A stretch of DNA of 64,000 nt from Streptoverticillium olivoreticuli subsp. olivoreticuli (lineage in GTDB: Bacteria; Actinomycetota; Actinomycetes; Streptomycetales; Streptomycetaceae). The stretch's first letter is position 1; each line of letters starts with the position of its first letter. Below, in pieces: positions 51,685-59,742 of the stretch. The stretch lies in NCBI RefSeq assembly GCF_003391135.1, contig NZ_CP031455.1:3379001-3443000 (forward strand). Direction: 5' to 3'. The notes under the pieces are model-generated. The model worked only from the letters and a program-made list of their open reading frames with translations, was not told the DNA's origin and ran no database searches. The translations under genes and the position numbers were made by a program.

Positions 51685-53109
51685 CTATCGCCGCGGCTTG
51701 CCCTCCGCCCTCAGCCACTTATCGAAGAGCTCCCCCAAATCCCGCCCGGATTTCCGCTCGCACAGAGCGATGAACTCCCCCGTATCCCCATTCCCATACC
51801 GATGATCCGCCACCCACTGCCGCGCGATGGCGAAGAACGCATCGTCCCCCACCCCCCGCCGCAATTCATGCAGCAGCATCGCCCCGCGACCGTACACCGG
51901 CGCATCCGAGATCGTCTCCGGGGTGGGATCCGCGGGCGGGAATGCCCAAATGCCCTCGCTCTCCGGGTCCTTGCCGTCGTAGAAGTCGTCGAATATGCGC
52001 TGGGCGGAGCGGCCGCCGTGTTTCTCCTCCCACATCCATTCCGCGTACTGGGCGAAGCTCTCGCTGAGCCACATGTCGCGCCAGGTGCGCGGGGTGACGG
52101 AGTTGCCGAACCACTGGTGGACGACCTCGTGCACCACGATCGCGTCGGTCGGCGCCTCGTCGAAATACGGCTTGGTCTGGGTCTCCAGCGCGTAGTCGAC
52201 GTAGGGGTTGTGGTCGATCACGGCGCCCGCCGAGGAGAAGGGGTACGGGCCGAACAGCCCGCTCGCCCACTCGATCGCGCGGGGCAGCAGCTCGGCCGTT
52301 TTCGGTCCGGCGGCGGCCTCGTCGGGGTGGGTGGCGACATAGACGGGCAGGTCGCCGACCTTGGTGGTGGTGACCTTGAATTCATTGACGACGACGCTCG
52401 CCAGATAGCTCGCCATCGGCTCGGCGCTGTGCCAGGAGAAGGTGGCGCGGTCCCCGCGCACCTCCTCGCGCTTCAACTCGCCGTTGGCGACGGCGGTGTA
52501 GCCCTTGGGCACGGTCACCGCGATGTCGTACGTGGCCTTGTCGGAGGGGTGGTGGTTGCCGGGGAACCAGGCCATCGAGCCGGCGGGTTCGCCGAGCGCC
52601 GCGGCGCCGCCGTCCGTCTCCACCCACCCTTCGACGGACTCGCCGTCCGCGTCCGTGATCTCCTCGGGCACCCCCTCGTAGACGACGACCGTCTGGAATT
52701 CGCTCCCCTTGCCGACCGTCGCGCCGGGCGTCACCGTCAGCTCGGTGCCCTTCCTCGCCGTGCCCGCCGGCTTCCCGTCGACGCGGGCGCTGCGCACCCG
52801 CATGCCCTTGAGGTCGAGGTTGAAGGCGTCCAGATCCTGGGTGGCGCGGGAGGTGATGACGGCGGTGGCGTGCAGGTGGTTGCCCTCGGGTTCGTAGTCC
52901 AGCGTCAGGCCGTAGTGCCGGACGTCGTAACCGCCGTTGCCCAGGCGGGGGAAGAGCGGATCGCCGACCCCGTCGGCACCCGCCTTCCCGCTGTCGCTCC
53001 CGCCGGAGCAGGAGGCGACGAGCACCAGCGCCACGGGCAGCAGCGCCCGGCGCCCCGGCCGACGGCGCGAGGCCGCACGCCGCGTGGAGGATCTGGGTAT
53101 ACCGGTCAT
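51685..53109 (-). CDS. M1-family metallopeptidase lipoprotein
   Basis: A 474-aa lipoprotein (lipobox VASC at about residue 34) with the aminopeptidase N-like fold. Zinc site VVHEVVHQWFGN with the third ligand in LSESFAQY. The exopeptidase GAMEN motif is not obvious; YALETQTKP stands where it would be. So it may be an endopeptidase-like variant, as in other Streptomyces M1 lipoproteins. ATG 53109. Confidence 0.92.
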   Translation of the reverse strand: MTGIPRSSTRRAASRRRPGRRALLPVALVLVASCSGGSDSGKAGADGVGDPLFPRLGNGGYDVRHYGLTLDYEPEGNHLHATAVITSRATQDLDAFNLDLKGMRVRSARVDGKPAGTARKGTELTVTPGATVGKGSEFQTVVVYEGVPEEITDADGESVEGWVETDGGAAALGEPAGSMAWFPGNHHPSDKATYDIAVTVPKGYTAVANGELKREEVRGDRATFSWHSAEPMASYLASVVVNEFKVTTTKVGDLPVYVATHPDEAAAGPKTAELLPRAIEWASGLFGPYPFSSAGAVIDHNPYVDYALETQTKPYFDEAPTDAIVVHEVVHQWFGNSVTPRTWRDMWLSESFAQYAEWMWEEKHGGRSAQRIFDDFYDGKDPESEGIWAFPPADPTPETISDAPVYGRGAMLLHELRRGVGDDAFFAIARQWVADHRYGNGDTGEFIALCERKSGRDLGELFDKWLRAEGKPRR

Positions 53110-53137
53110 GCCCGAGATGCTCTCACCCGGCCGCCGC

Positions 53138-53929
53138 TCAGCCGAAGCTGGTCGTCTCCAGCCAGAGGTCGAGGACCGCGCGGTCGCCCAGCACCTCGAC
53201 CCGGCCGGCGTCCACCGGCTGCCGACGGTAGACGACGGTCAGCACGTCGGTCATCGCACCGCGCAGGGTGACGGCCGCCTCCTCATGCCCCCGGTGCCAG
53301 GCGAAGCGGTCGCCGGTGAGGTCGACGAACCACTCGGTCGCGGTGTCCGTGGCCTGCAGTTGGAGCGTGCGGCCGGGGCCCAGCAGCTCCTTCAGCTCCG
53401 GCTTGTACTCCAGTATCGCGGGGTGGGTGGACATTCCGAGCCATTCGTCCAGGCAGTCCGCCGCCAGCACCGGATCGACGGTGAATCCGACGCCGGCCGT
53501 GCCTGCCGCGTCGGCGCGGTGGACGAGTGTCTCGTGCGTCATCCGACGGGCCCAGAAGCCGCTGCGCTGGTCCACGGCGTACGTCCACACCGGAACGTCC
53601 GGACCCGCCTCGCGCAGCGTCTCCGCCACCGCCTCGGCACCCGCGGTGAGCCACTCCCCGAGGCCCTCCTCGTCGTCGGGCGACGGGTCGCCCGCACCGA
53701 ACTCGACGGTGAGGCCCCCGGCGGGCGCCTCGAACTCGGTGGCCCTCGTCCGCACGAGCGTCTCCGCGAACCGGTGCGCCCGGCCCACGTGCAGCACCAG
53801 CTGGGCCAGCGTCCAGTCCGGGCAGGTGGGCACGGTGGCGGAGAGATCGGCGCCACGCAGCGCGTCGCGCAGCAGCGCGGTCTGGGCGAGGACCTCGGAA
53901 CAGTAATGGTCGTGGGTGAAAGTCGTCAT
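53138..53929 (-). CDS. Mycothiol-dependent maleylpyruvate isomerase-like protein
   Basis: A 263-aa DinB-fold protein of the TIGR03083 type. Metal ligands: VLHVGRAHRF in the N-terminal helix and TRMTHETLVHRAD later. WT-LAQLVLHVG is a usual signature. Mycothiol is the actinobacterial thiol, so conjugation or isomerisation of an electrophile is likely. ATG 53929; ribosome site is weak. Confidence 0.88.
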   Translation of the reverse strand: MTTFTHDHYCSEVLAQTALLRDALRGADLSATVPTCPDWTLAQLVLHVGRAHRFAETLVRTRATEFEAPAGGLTVEFGAGDPSPDDEEGLGEWLTAGAEAVAETLREAGPDVPVWTYAVDQRSGFWARRMTHETLVHRADAAGTAGVGFTVDPVLAADCLDEWLGMSTHPAILEYKPELKELLGPGRTLQLQATDTATEWFVDLTGDRFAWHRGHEEAAVTLRGAMTDVLTVVYRRQPVDAGRVEVLGDRAVLDLWLETTSFG

Positions 53930-53988
53930 GCCGTCACTGTAAAGAGGGCCACTGACAACGCCCTTGCCCAGGGAAGCCGTTCGCGCCG

Positions 53989-54531
53989 TCAGCCCTTCTG
54001 GATGTCGGAGTAGGACGGCACCTGGTCGGTGACCGGGGCGCCCGCGCCCTTGCCCGCGTCCTTCACGTTGTTGATGACCTTGTCGAAGTCGTTGGCGTCG
54101 TTGTCGGTCGCGTCGCCCTTGCGGAACTTCGTGGTCAGCCCCTTGAGCGAGTCGATGCCCGCGCTGAGCGGCGCCACGGCCTTGGAGAGCGTCGGGTCGC
54201 CCTTCGCGTTGTTCACGGCGGCCTTGAAGCGGTTGTACGAGAACGTGCCCGCGAGCCCCGCCTTCACCAGGGCGACGGTGCGGCCGTCGGCCCCCTTCTT
54301 GAAGGCGCCGTTCCGGTAGGGCTTGATGACCCACTGGTACGCCGCGCCCGCGGCGAGCCCGGCGTTGGTCACGAAGCGCGTCTTGGCGAACTTCTGCCGC
54401 TCCGCGGAGCTGGTGGGGGTGGGCCCGCCGGTGCTCTCGGCCTCCTTCTTCTTCCCGCCGCCGCCGCATCCCGTACCGACGAGAAGAAGACCGCAGACGA
54501 GGGGCACGGCGATGACGGAGCGGCGATTCAC
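53989..54531 (-). CDS. Lipoprotein of unknown function
   Basis: A 180-aa protein with lipobox VGTGC at about residue 22, a Lys/Glu/Ser linker and a helical domain (FVTNAGLAAGAAYQWVIKPY, VNNAKGDPTLSKAV, LTTKFRKGDATDNDANDF). Conserved in Streptomyces with no assigned role. GTG 54531. Unrelated to its neighbours by any motif. Confidence 0.8.
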   Translation of the reverse strand: MNRRSVIAVPLVCGLLLVGTGCGGGGKKKEAESTGGPTPTSSAERQKFAKTRFVTNAGLAAGAAYQWVIKPYRNGAFKKGADGRTVALVKAGLAGTFSYNRFKAAVNNAKGDPTLSKAVAPLSAGIDSLKGLTTKFRKGDATDNDANDFDKVINNVKDAGKGAGAPVTDQVPSYSDIQKG

Positions 54532-54644
54532 GGTGACCTCCGGTGGGTGCGGTATCCCTCCGGAAAGGGTCCCGCCCGCGCCGCACGCTCCGCCACCGGG
54601 AAGACCCGTTCGAGTGGCAACGGGCCCGTGCCCTCAGAACGGAC

Positions 54645-55724
54645 CTAGCAGCAATCCGGGTCCAGGCCGACAGGCAGACGCTCGCCGCTGAAGACCGCCG
54701 TCGTCGCCTCGTCGCCGCCCAGTGCCGCCACCGCCAGCAGCAGGGAGCCCGCCGTCCACGCCGTCAGTTCCTGCGGCCAGATCGCGTCGTCCTCGAAGAC
54801 GTAGCCGGTCCAGTAGAGGCCGTCCTCGGCCCGCAGGTGCTGGATCCACTGGAGGATCTCCACCGCGCGGTCGGACTCGCCCATCACCCAGAGCGCGAGG
54901 GCGAGTTCACAGCTCTCGCCGCCGGTCACCCAGGGGTTGGGCAGGACGCAGCGCACGCCGAGGCCCGGCACCACGAAGTCGTCCCAGCCCTCCTCGATGC
55001 GCTCCTTGGCCGCGGGGCCGGTGAGCGCGCCGCCGAGCACCGGGTAGTACCAGTCCATGGAGTAGCGGCTCTTGTCGAGGAACCGCTCAGGGTGCTTGCG
55101 GATCGCGTGCGCCAGCAGGCCGGTCGCCAGCTCCCAGTCCGGTTGCGGCTCCTCGCGGTGCTCGGCGATGGCGAGGGCGCAGCGCAGCGCCTGGTGCATG
55201 GAGGAGCAGCCGGTGAGGAGCGCGTCGGTGACGTCCGTGCCGTCCTCCTCGCGCTTCCAGCCGATCTGGCCGCCCGGCTGCTGGAGTTGGAGGACGAATT
55301 CGACGGCGGCGAAGACGGTCGGCCACATGCGGTCGAGGAAGGCGTCGTCGCCTGTGGCGAGGTAGTGGTGCCAGACGCCGACCGCGGCGTAGGCGACGAA
55401 GTTGGTCTCCCGGCTGCGGTCGGTGGGTTCGGCGGCGTCGCCGTCGGCGTAGGCGGCGTACCACGAGCCGTCGGGGTTCTGGTGGTCGGCGAGCCAGCGG
55501 TAGGCGGCCTCGGCGCGGTCGTGCTCTCCTGCGGCGTCCAGGGCCATGGCGGCCTCGACGTGGTCCCAGGGGTCGAGGTGGTGCCCCCGGAACCAGGGTA
55601 TGGCGCCGTCCTCGCGCTGCACGGCGGCGATGCCGGCCACCGTGCGGGCGGCCTGGTCGGCGGTCAGGACGCCGGGCAGTACGAGGCGCTCGGTGCGGTC
55701 CGGCCTGCGGCCGGCCCTGGTCAC
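54645..55724 (-). CDS. Prenyltransferase/squalene-oxidase-repeat-like (alpha/alpha toroid) protein
   Basis: A 359-aa alpha/alpha barrel protein. Repeats of DGAIPWFRGHHLDPWDHVEA, NPDGSWYAAYADGDA and DGLYWTGYVFEDDAIWPQE resemble glycoside hydrolase/terpene-cyclase-type toroids, with a conserved HHLDPWDHVEAAMAL helix. GTG 55724 overlaps the methyltransferase TGA by GTGA, so the two are coupled. Probably completes a glycan or lipid modification with the GT4 gene; substrate unknown. Confidence 0.82.
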   Translation of the reverse strand: MTRAGRRPDRTERLVLPGVLTADQAARTVAGIAAVQREDGAIPWFRGHHLDPWDHVEAAMALDAAGEHDRAEAAYRWLADHQNPDGSWYAAYADGDAAEPTDRSRETNFVAYAAVGVWHHYLATGDDAFLDRMWPTVFAAVEFVLQLQQPGGQIGWKREEDGTDVTDALLTGCSSMHQALRCALAIAEHREEPQPDWELATGLLAHAIRKHPERFLDKSRYSMDWYYPVLGGALTGPAAKERIEEGWDDFVVPGLGVRCVLPNPWVTGGESCELALALWVMGESDRAVEILQWIQHLRAEDGLYWTGYVFEDDAIWPQELTAWTAGSLLLAVAALGGDEATTAVFSGERLPVGLDPDCC

Positions 55725-56494
55725 GCGCGCTCCTCGGCGGACGCGGCGGCGGCCGTGTCCCGGTCCTGCGTGCCCGCGGGCGCGTGCGGCTTGGTCGCGT
55801 ACGCCACGAAGCTCTTGCCGATGACGGGGTTGAGGAGCTGCTCGGCGACCCGGGTGGCCTTGGGTTTCTTCATGATGTCCCAGACCAGCAGCTTGTGGTA
55901 CGCGCGGACGGGCAGCGCCTTGTCGTTGTCGACGCCGAAGGCGCACTTGAGCCACCAGTAGGGGCTGTGCAGGCCGTGTGCGTGGTGGGTGCCGTACGGT
56001 GCCAGGCCCGCCTCGCGCATCTTGTCGAGGAGTTCGTCGCCGCGGTAGATGCGGATGTGGCCGCCCTCGACCTCGTGGTAGGCGTCGGAGAGCGTCCAGC
56101 AGACCTTCTCGGGGCCGTAGCGGGGCACGGTGACGGCGATCCGGCCGCCGGGCTTGAGGACCCGGACCATCTCGGCGAGCACGCCCTTGTCGTCGGGGAT
56201 GTGCTCCATGACCTCGGAGATGATGACGACGTCGAAGCTCTCGTCGGGGAAGGGCAGGGCGAGGGCGTCGCCCTCCATGGCGGTGGCGGTGGCGCCCGCG
56301 GGGGCCTCACCGGCCTCCTTCATGGCCGCGAACCACTTGGCGACCTCGCGTATCTCCTCGGCGTTGCGGTCGAGGGCGACGACCTGCGCGCCGCGCCGGT
56401 AGCACTCGAAGGCGTGCCGGCCCGCGCCGCAGCCCAGGTCGAGGACGCGGTCGCCTGCGGCGAGCGGAAAGCGGGAGAAATCGACGGTCAGCAC
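55721..56494 (-). CDS. SAM-dependent methyltransferase
   Basis: A 257-aa class I enzyme with VLDLGCGAGRHAFECYRRG, then ALDRNAEEI and the ISEVMEHIPDDKGVLAEM UbiE/BioC-like segment. GTG 56494, second gene of the trio, with a weak ribosome site. It is the middle gene between the glycosyltransferase (56,607) and the toroid protein. Confidence 0.9.
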   Translation of the reverse strand: MLTVDFSRFPLAAGDRVLDLGCGAGRHAFECYRRGAQVVALDRNAEEIREVAKWFAAMKEAGEAPAGATATAMEGDALALPFPDESFDVVIISEVMEHIPDDKGVLAEMVRVLKPGGRIAVTVPRYGPEKVCWTLSDAYHEVEGGHIRIYRGDELLDKMREAGLAPYGTHHAHGLHSPYWWLKCAFGVDNDKALPVRAYHKLLVWDIMKKPKATRVAEQLLNPVIGKSFVAYATKPHAPAGTQDRDTAAAASAEERA

Positions 56495-56606
56495 GAATAT
56501 TTGCTTTCGTCCGGCGGGGCAGGTCGATGGGGCGTGGAGTGTTGGCGTGATCAGGCCCGCCGGGGGCGGAAGCCCCGGTGCGGGAAGGGCCGGGGCAGGG
56601 GGGACA

Positions 56607-57980
56607 TCACCCACGCCGCCCCGTCGGCACGGACGCGCCGGCCGAGAGGGCGATCGCCGCGCGGTACCGCTCGGCCGTCCCGATCGCCGCCTGCCGCCAG
56701 GTGAAGCGGGACAGCACGCGCTCGCGGCCCGCCGCTCCGAGCCTGCGCCGCAGCGCCTCGTCGCCGAGCAGCCGGTTCAGCGCGGCGGCCAGTGCCCCTG
56801 GGTCGCCCGGCGGCACCGCCAGGCACGTCTCGCCGTCGGGCCCGGCGACCTCGGGGATCGCCCCGCCCGTCGTGGCCACCAGCGGCGTGCCCGTGGCCAT
56901 CGCCTCGGCGGCCGGCAGGGAGAAGCCCTCGTACAGCGAGGGGACGCAGGAGATCTGCGCCGAGCGCACCAGGTCGACCAGTTCCGCGTCGGTGATGCCC
57001 TTGACGAACTCGACCGCGCCTTCGAGCCCGTGCCGCCTGATGGCGCTCGCGACCGGGCCGTCCTCCGCGCGCTTGCCGACCACGACGAGGTGTGCGCCGG
57101 GGTTCTGCGCGCGCACGGCGGCCAGCGCCTCGACGAGGTGGACGAGGCCCTTGAGCGGCACGTCCGCGCTGGAGGTGGTGACGATCCGGCCGGGGACCTC
57201 GGCGACGGACGGGTCCGGCGAGAAGAGGTCGGTGTCGGCGCCGATGGGGACGACGTGGACCCGGCCCGGGGACACCCCGAGGTGTGTGACGATCTCCTGC
57301 CGCGAGGAGCCGGAGACGGTCAGCACGGACGGCAGCCGCCGCGCGACCCGCTTCTGCATACGGGTGAAGCCGTACCAGCGGCGCACGGACATGCGCCGCT
57401 TCCAGTCGGCCGCGGCGGCGAGGTCGAGCTGCCGGTCGACGGTGATGGGGTGGTGGATGGTGGTCACCAGGGGCGCCCCGAGCGCGGTGGGGCCGCCGAG
57501 CAGTCCGTAGCCGAGCGTCTGGTTGTCGTGCACGACGTCGAACCGCCCGCGGTGCGCGGCGAGGTGACGGCGGGCCCGCAGGCTGAAGGTGAGCGGTTCC
57601 GGGAAGCCGCCGGTCCACATGGTGGCGACCTCCAGCGCGTCGATCCAGTCGCGGTACTCGTCGCGGCCGGGCGTGCGGAAGGGGTCGGGCTGGCGGTAGA
57701 GGTCGAGGCTGGGCAGCTCGGTGAGGCTCACCCGGCCGCTGCCGACGGCACCGTCCGCGCCGTCGCCGTCGAGGACGGGGTAGGGCTGCGAGCCGATGAC
57801 TTCGACGTGGTGACCGAGGCGGGCGAGCTCTCGCGAGAGGTGGCGTACGTAGACGCCCTGGCCGCCGCAGAACGGGTTCCCCTTATAGGTGAGCAGGGCG
57901 ATCCGCAGCGGGCCGTCGCCGCCCCCGTCCACGGGGTGGTCGTCGTGCGCGAGCGCTGCCTCCGTGGCCTCAGCGGTCAC
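56607..57980 (-). CDS. GT4-family glycosyltransferase
   Basis: A 457-aa GT-B enzyme. N-terminal LTYKGNPFCGGQGVYVRHLS, mid HHPITVDRQLD, and the GT4 nucleotide-sugar site PSLYEGFSLPAAEAMATGTP. Makes a glycosidic bond on an unknown acceptor. GTG 57980. It is first of the trio and faces the KstR-like gene across a KstR-type operator, so it may be part of the same regulon. Confidence 0.93.
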   Translation of the reverse strand: MTAEATEAALAHDDHPVDGGGDGPLRIALLTYKGNPFCGGQGVYVRHLSRELARLGHHVEVIGSQPYPVLDGDGADGAVGSGRVSLTELPSLDLYRQPDPFRTPGRDEYRDWIDALEVATMWTGGFPEPLTFSLRARRHLAAHRGRFDVVHDNQTLGYGLLGGPTALGAPLVTTIHHPITVDRQLDLAAAADWKRRMSVRRWYGFTRMQKRVARRLPSVLTVSGSSRQEIVTHLGVSPGRVHVVPIGADTDLFSPDPSVAEVPGRIVTTSSADVPLKGLVHLVEALAAVRAQNPGAHLVVVGKRAEDGPVASAIRRHGLEGAVEFVKGITDAELVDLVRSAQISCVPSLYEGFSLPAAEAMATGTPLVATTGGAIPEVAGPDGETCLAVPPGDPGALAAALNRLLGDEALRRRLGAAGRERVLSRFTWRQAAIGTAERYRAAIALSAGASVPTGRRG

Positions 57981-58034
57981 TCCGGGCCTCCTTCTCGCTG
58001 CTGTCCCGCCGGAGCGTAACCGGTCGCGCTAATC

Positions 58035-58048
58035 TAGAACAAGTTTCA
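58035..58048. promoter_or_regulatory. KstR-type operator between GT4 trio and KstR-like gene
   Basis: TAGAACAAGTTTCA matches TNNAACNNGTTNNA at all fixed positions. It lies 55 bp from the GT4 start and 152 bp from the regulator start, consistent with autoregulation and repression of the trio. Confidence 0.8.
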
Positions 58049-58199
58049 GACTGAGTCGTCCGGAAGCCTCGAATCTACCGGCCGGACGGCCAGTCGGGCG
58101 TACCGGATCGGGTGATTCGCGCCACGGCTCGCCCCCTGCCATGCTGTGCCGTCCGAGCCCCACGGACACCGCTGGATGGATTGCCACGGAATGGGACAT

Positions 58200-58847
58200 A
58201 TGACTACGGACTCCAGGTCGGCACCGACCGCCCCTTCCTCGCTGCCCAGACCCCTGCTGACCGAGCGTCAGGAGGCCCGGCGGCGGCGCATCCTCCAGGC
58301 CACCACCCGGCTGGCGACCCGGGGCGGCTTCGACGCCGTGCAGATGCGGGAGGTCGCCGAGTCGTCCAACGTCGCGCTCGGCACGCTCTACCGCTACTTC
58401 CCCTCGAAGATCCATCTGCTGGTCGCCACCATGCAGGACCAGCTGCAACAGCTCCACGAGACGCTGCGCAAGCGCCCCTTGACCGACGAGGACCCGGCGG
58501 CGCGCGTGGCCCAGACGCTGATGCGTGCCTTCCGCGCGATGCAGCGCGAGCCGCACCTCGCCGACGCGATGGTGCGCGCCCTGACCTTCGCCGACCGGTC
58601 GGTGAGCTCCGAGGTCGACACCGTCTCCCGGCTGACCACGGCGATCATCCTGGACGCGATGGGCCCCGCGGGCGCGTCGGGACCGCCCACCCCCGAGCAG
58701 CTCTCGGCCGTGCGCGTCATCGAGCACACCTGGCACTCGGCGCTGATCACCTGGCTGTCCGGGCGGGCGTCCATCGCCCAGGTGAAGATCGACATCGAGA
58801 CGGTTTGCCGTCTCATCGACCTCACCAACCCCAACTCTCCCCGCTGA
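58200..58847 (+). CDS. TetR-family regulator, KstR-like
   Basis: A 215-aa regulator. Helix-turn-helix at about residues 35-85 (RRILQATTRLATRGGFDAVQ, MREVAESSNVALGTLYRYFP). The C-terminal half (ALITWLSGRASIAQVKIDIE) resembles KstR, which senses CoA thioesters of cholesterol intermediates in mycobacteria. ATG 58200 with GGGA 3-8 nt upstream. Nearby perfect KstR-type boxes at 58,035 and 45,332 support the call. The effector in Streptomyces is not known. Confidence 0.88.
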   Translation: MTTDSRSAPTAPSSLPRPLLTERQEARRRRILQATTRLATRGGFDAVQMREVAESSNVALGTLYRYFPSKIHLLVATMQDQLQQLHETLRKRPLTDEDPAARVAQTLMRAFRAMQREPHLADAMVRALTFADRSVSSEVDTVSRLTTAIILDAMGPAGASGPPTPEQLSAVRVIEHTWHSALITWLSGRASIAQVKIDIETVCRLIDLTNPNSPR

Positions 58848-59084
58848 CCGCCCGCCCTGCCCCACTTCGGCCCGGATCGCCCGTCCCCGACTCCCGGTAA
58901 CAAGAGGTTCCGGGGGGCGCGTTCGAGTGAACTTGGGGCGCGCATGGCTCGAAGTGTGCGCCCTTGCGCCCCCCGCAGGTCAGTTATCCGCGCCCGTGAC
59001 CGTGGCACACGCCGGTATGAATTTGACGAAGTACCCGGCGCGGCGTTCGCCGCCCGGGGTAGTGGGAGGGCGGGGACTGACACC

Positions 59085-59696
59085 GTGATCCGGGTCTTGC
59101 TGGTGCACGACACCCATCTGCTGCGCGCGGCCCTGGCGGCGCTGATCGCGAGAGAACCCGACCTGGAGGTCTCGGCGTCCTCCTGGACCCACTCGGTGGC
59201 CAAGTCGCGCGTGCTGCTCCCCCATGTGTGCGTGGTGGACATGGACAGCCCCGAAGCAGGCGGACCGTACGGCCTGCGGGAGCTGTCGGCCTGGTGTGAC
59301 GCCGGGGACGGCACATCGGCCCTGTTGGCCCTGGCGACGGCGGAACGGCCGGGGCCCCTGCGCCGGGCGTACGAGGAGCGGGTCTTGGGGTACTTGAGCA
59401 AAAACGCTTCACCTGGTCGGCTGATCGAGGGAATAAGGCATGTGGCGAAGGGCGAGCGCTATATCGACGAGTCCCTCGGCTACAGCTTCCTCCAGGCCTC
59501 CGACATCCCCTTGACCAGACGGGAGTTGACCGTGCTCTCGCTGGCCGCGGAAGGCGCGTCCATCGGGGAGATAGCCCGCAGCCTGCACCTGTCGAACGGG
59601 ACGGTGCGCAACTACATGGCGGCGATCACCCGCAAGACCGGCGCCCGCAACCGGGTGGACGCGATACGCATCTCGCGCGTGGCGGGGTGGGTCTGA
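59085..59696 (+). CDS. ramR: RamR/AmfR orphan response regulator for SapB synthesis
   Basis: A 203-aa NarL-type regulator. The receiver keeps D52 (VCVVDMDSP) and the Lys of GYLSKNAS, but the acidic pair is His8-Asp9, so the phosphorylation pocket is unusual. C-terminal LuxR helix-turn-helix is GASIGEIARSLHLSNGTVRN. No kinase is adjacent. In S. coelicolor RamR activates ramCSAB; here it converges on the ramB end. GTG 59085. Confidence 0.9.
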   Translation: MIRVLLVHDTHLLRAALAALIAREPDLEVSASSWTHSVAKSRVLLPHVCVVDMDSPEAGGPYGLRELSAWCDAGDGTSALLALATAERPGPLRRAYEERVLGYLSKNASPGRLIEGIRHVAKGERYIDESLGYSFLQASDIPLTRRELTVLSLAAEGASIGEIARSLHLSNGTVRNYMAAITRKTGARNRVDAIRISRVAGWV

Positions 59697-59742
59697 GGAG
59701 CTGCCCGGGGGCCGTCTGTCCGTGCCGTCCCCCGGGCCCGCT

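Noticed and set aside
52100..52140. M1 peptidase as inactive because GAMEN is missing
   Set aside because: The HEXXH and third zinc ligand are intact; the motif may simply differ in this subgroup.
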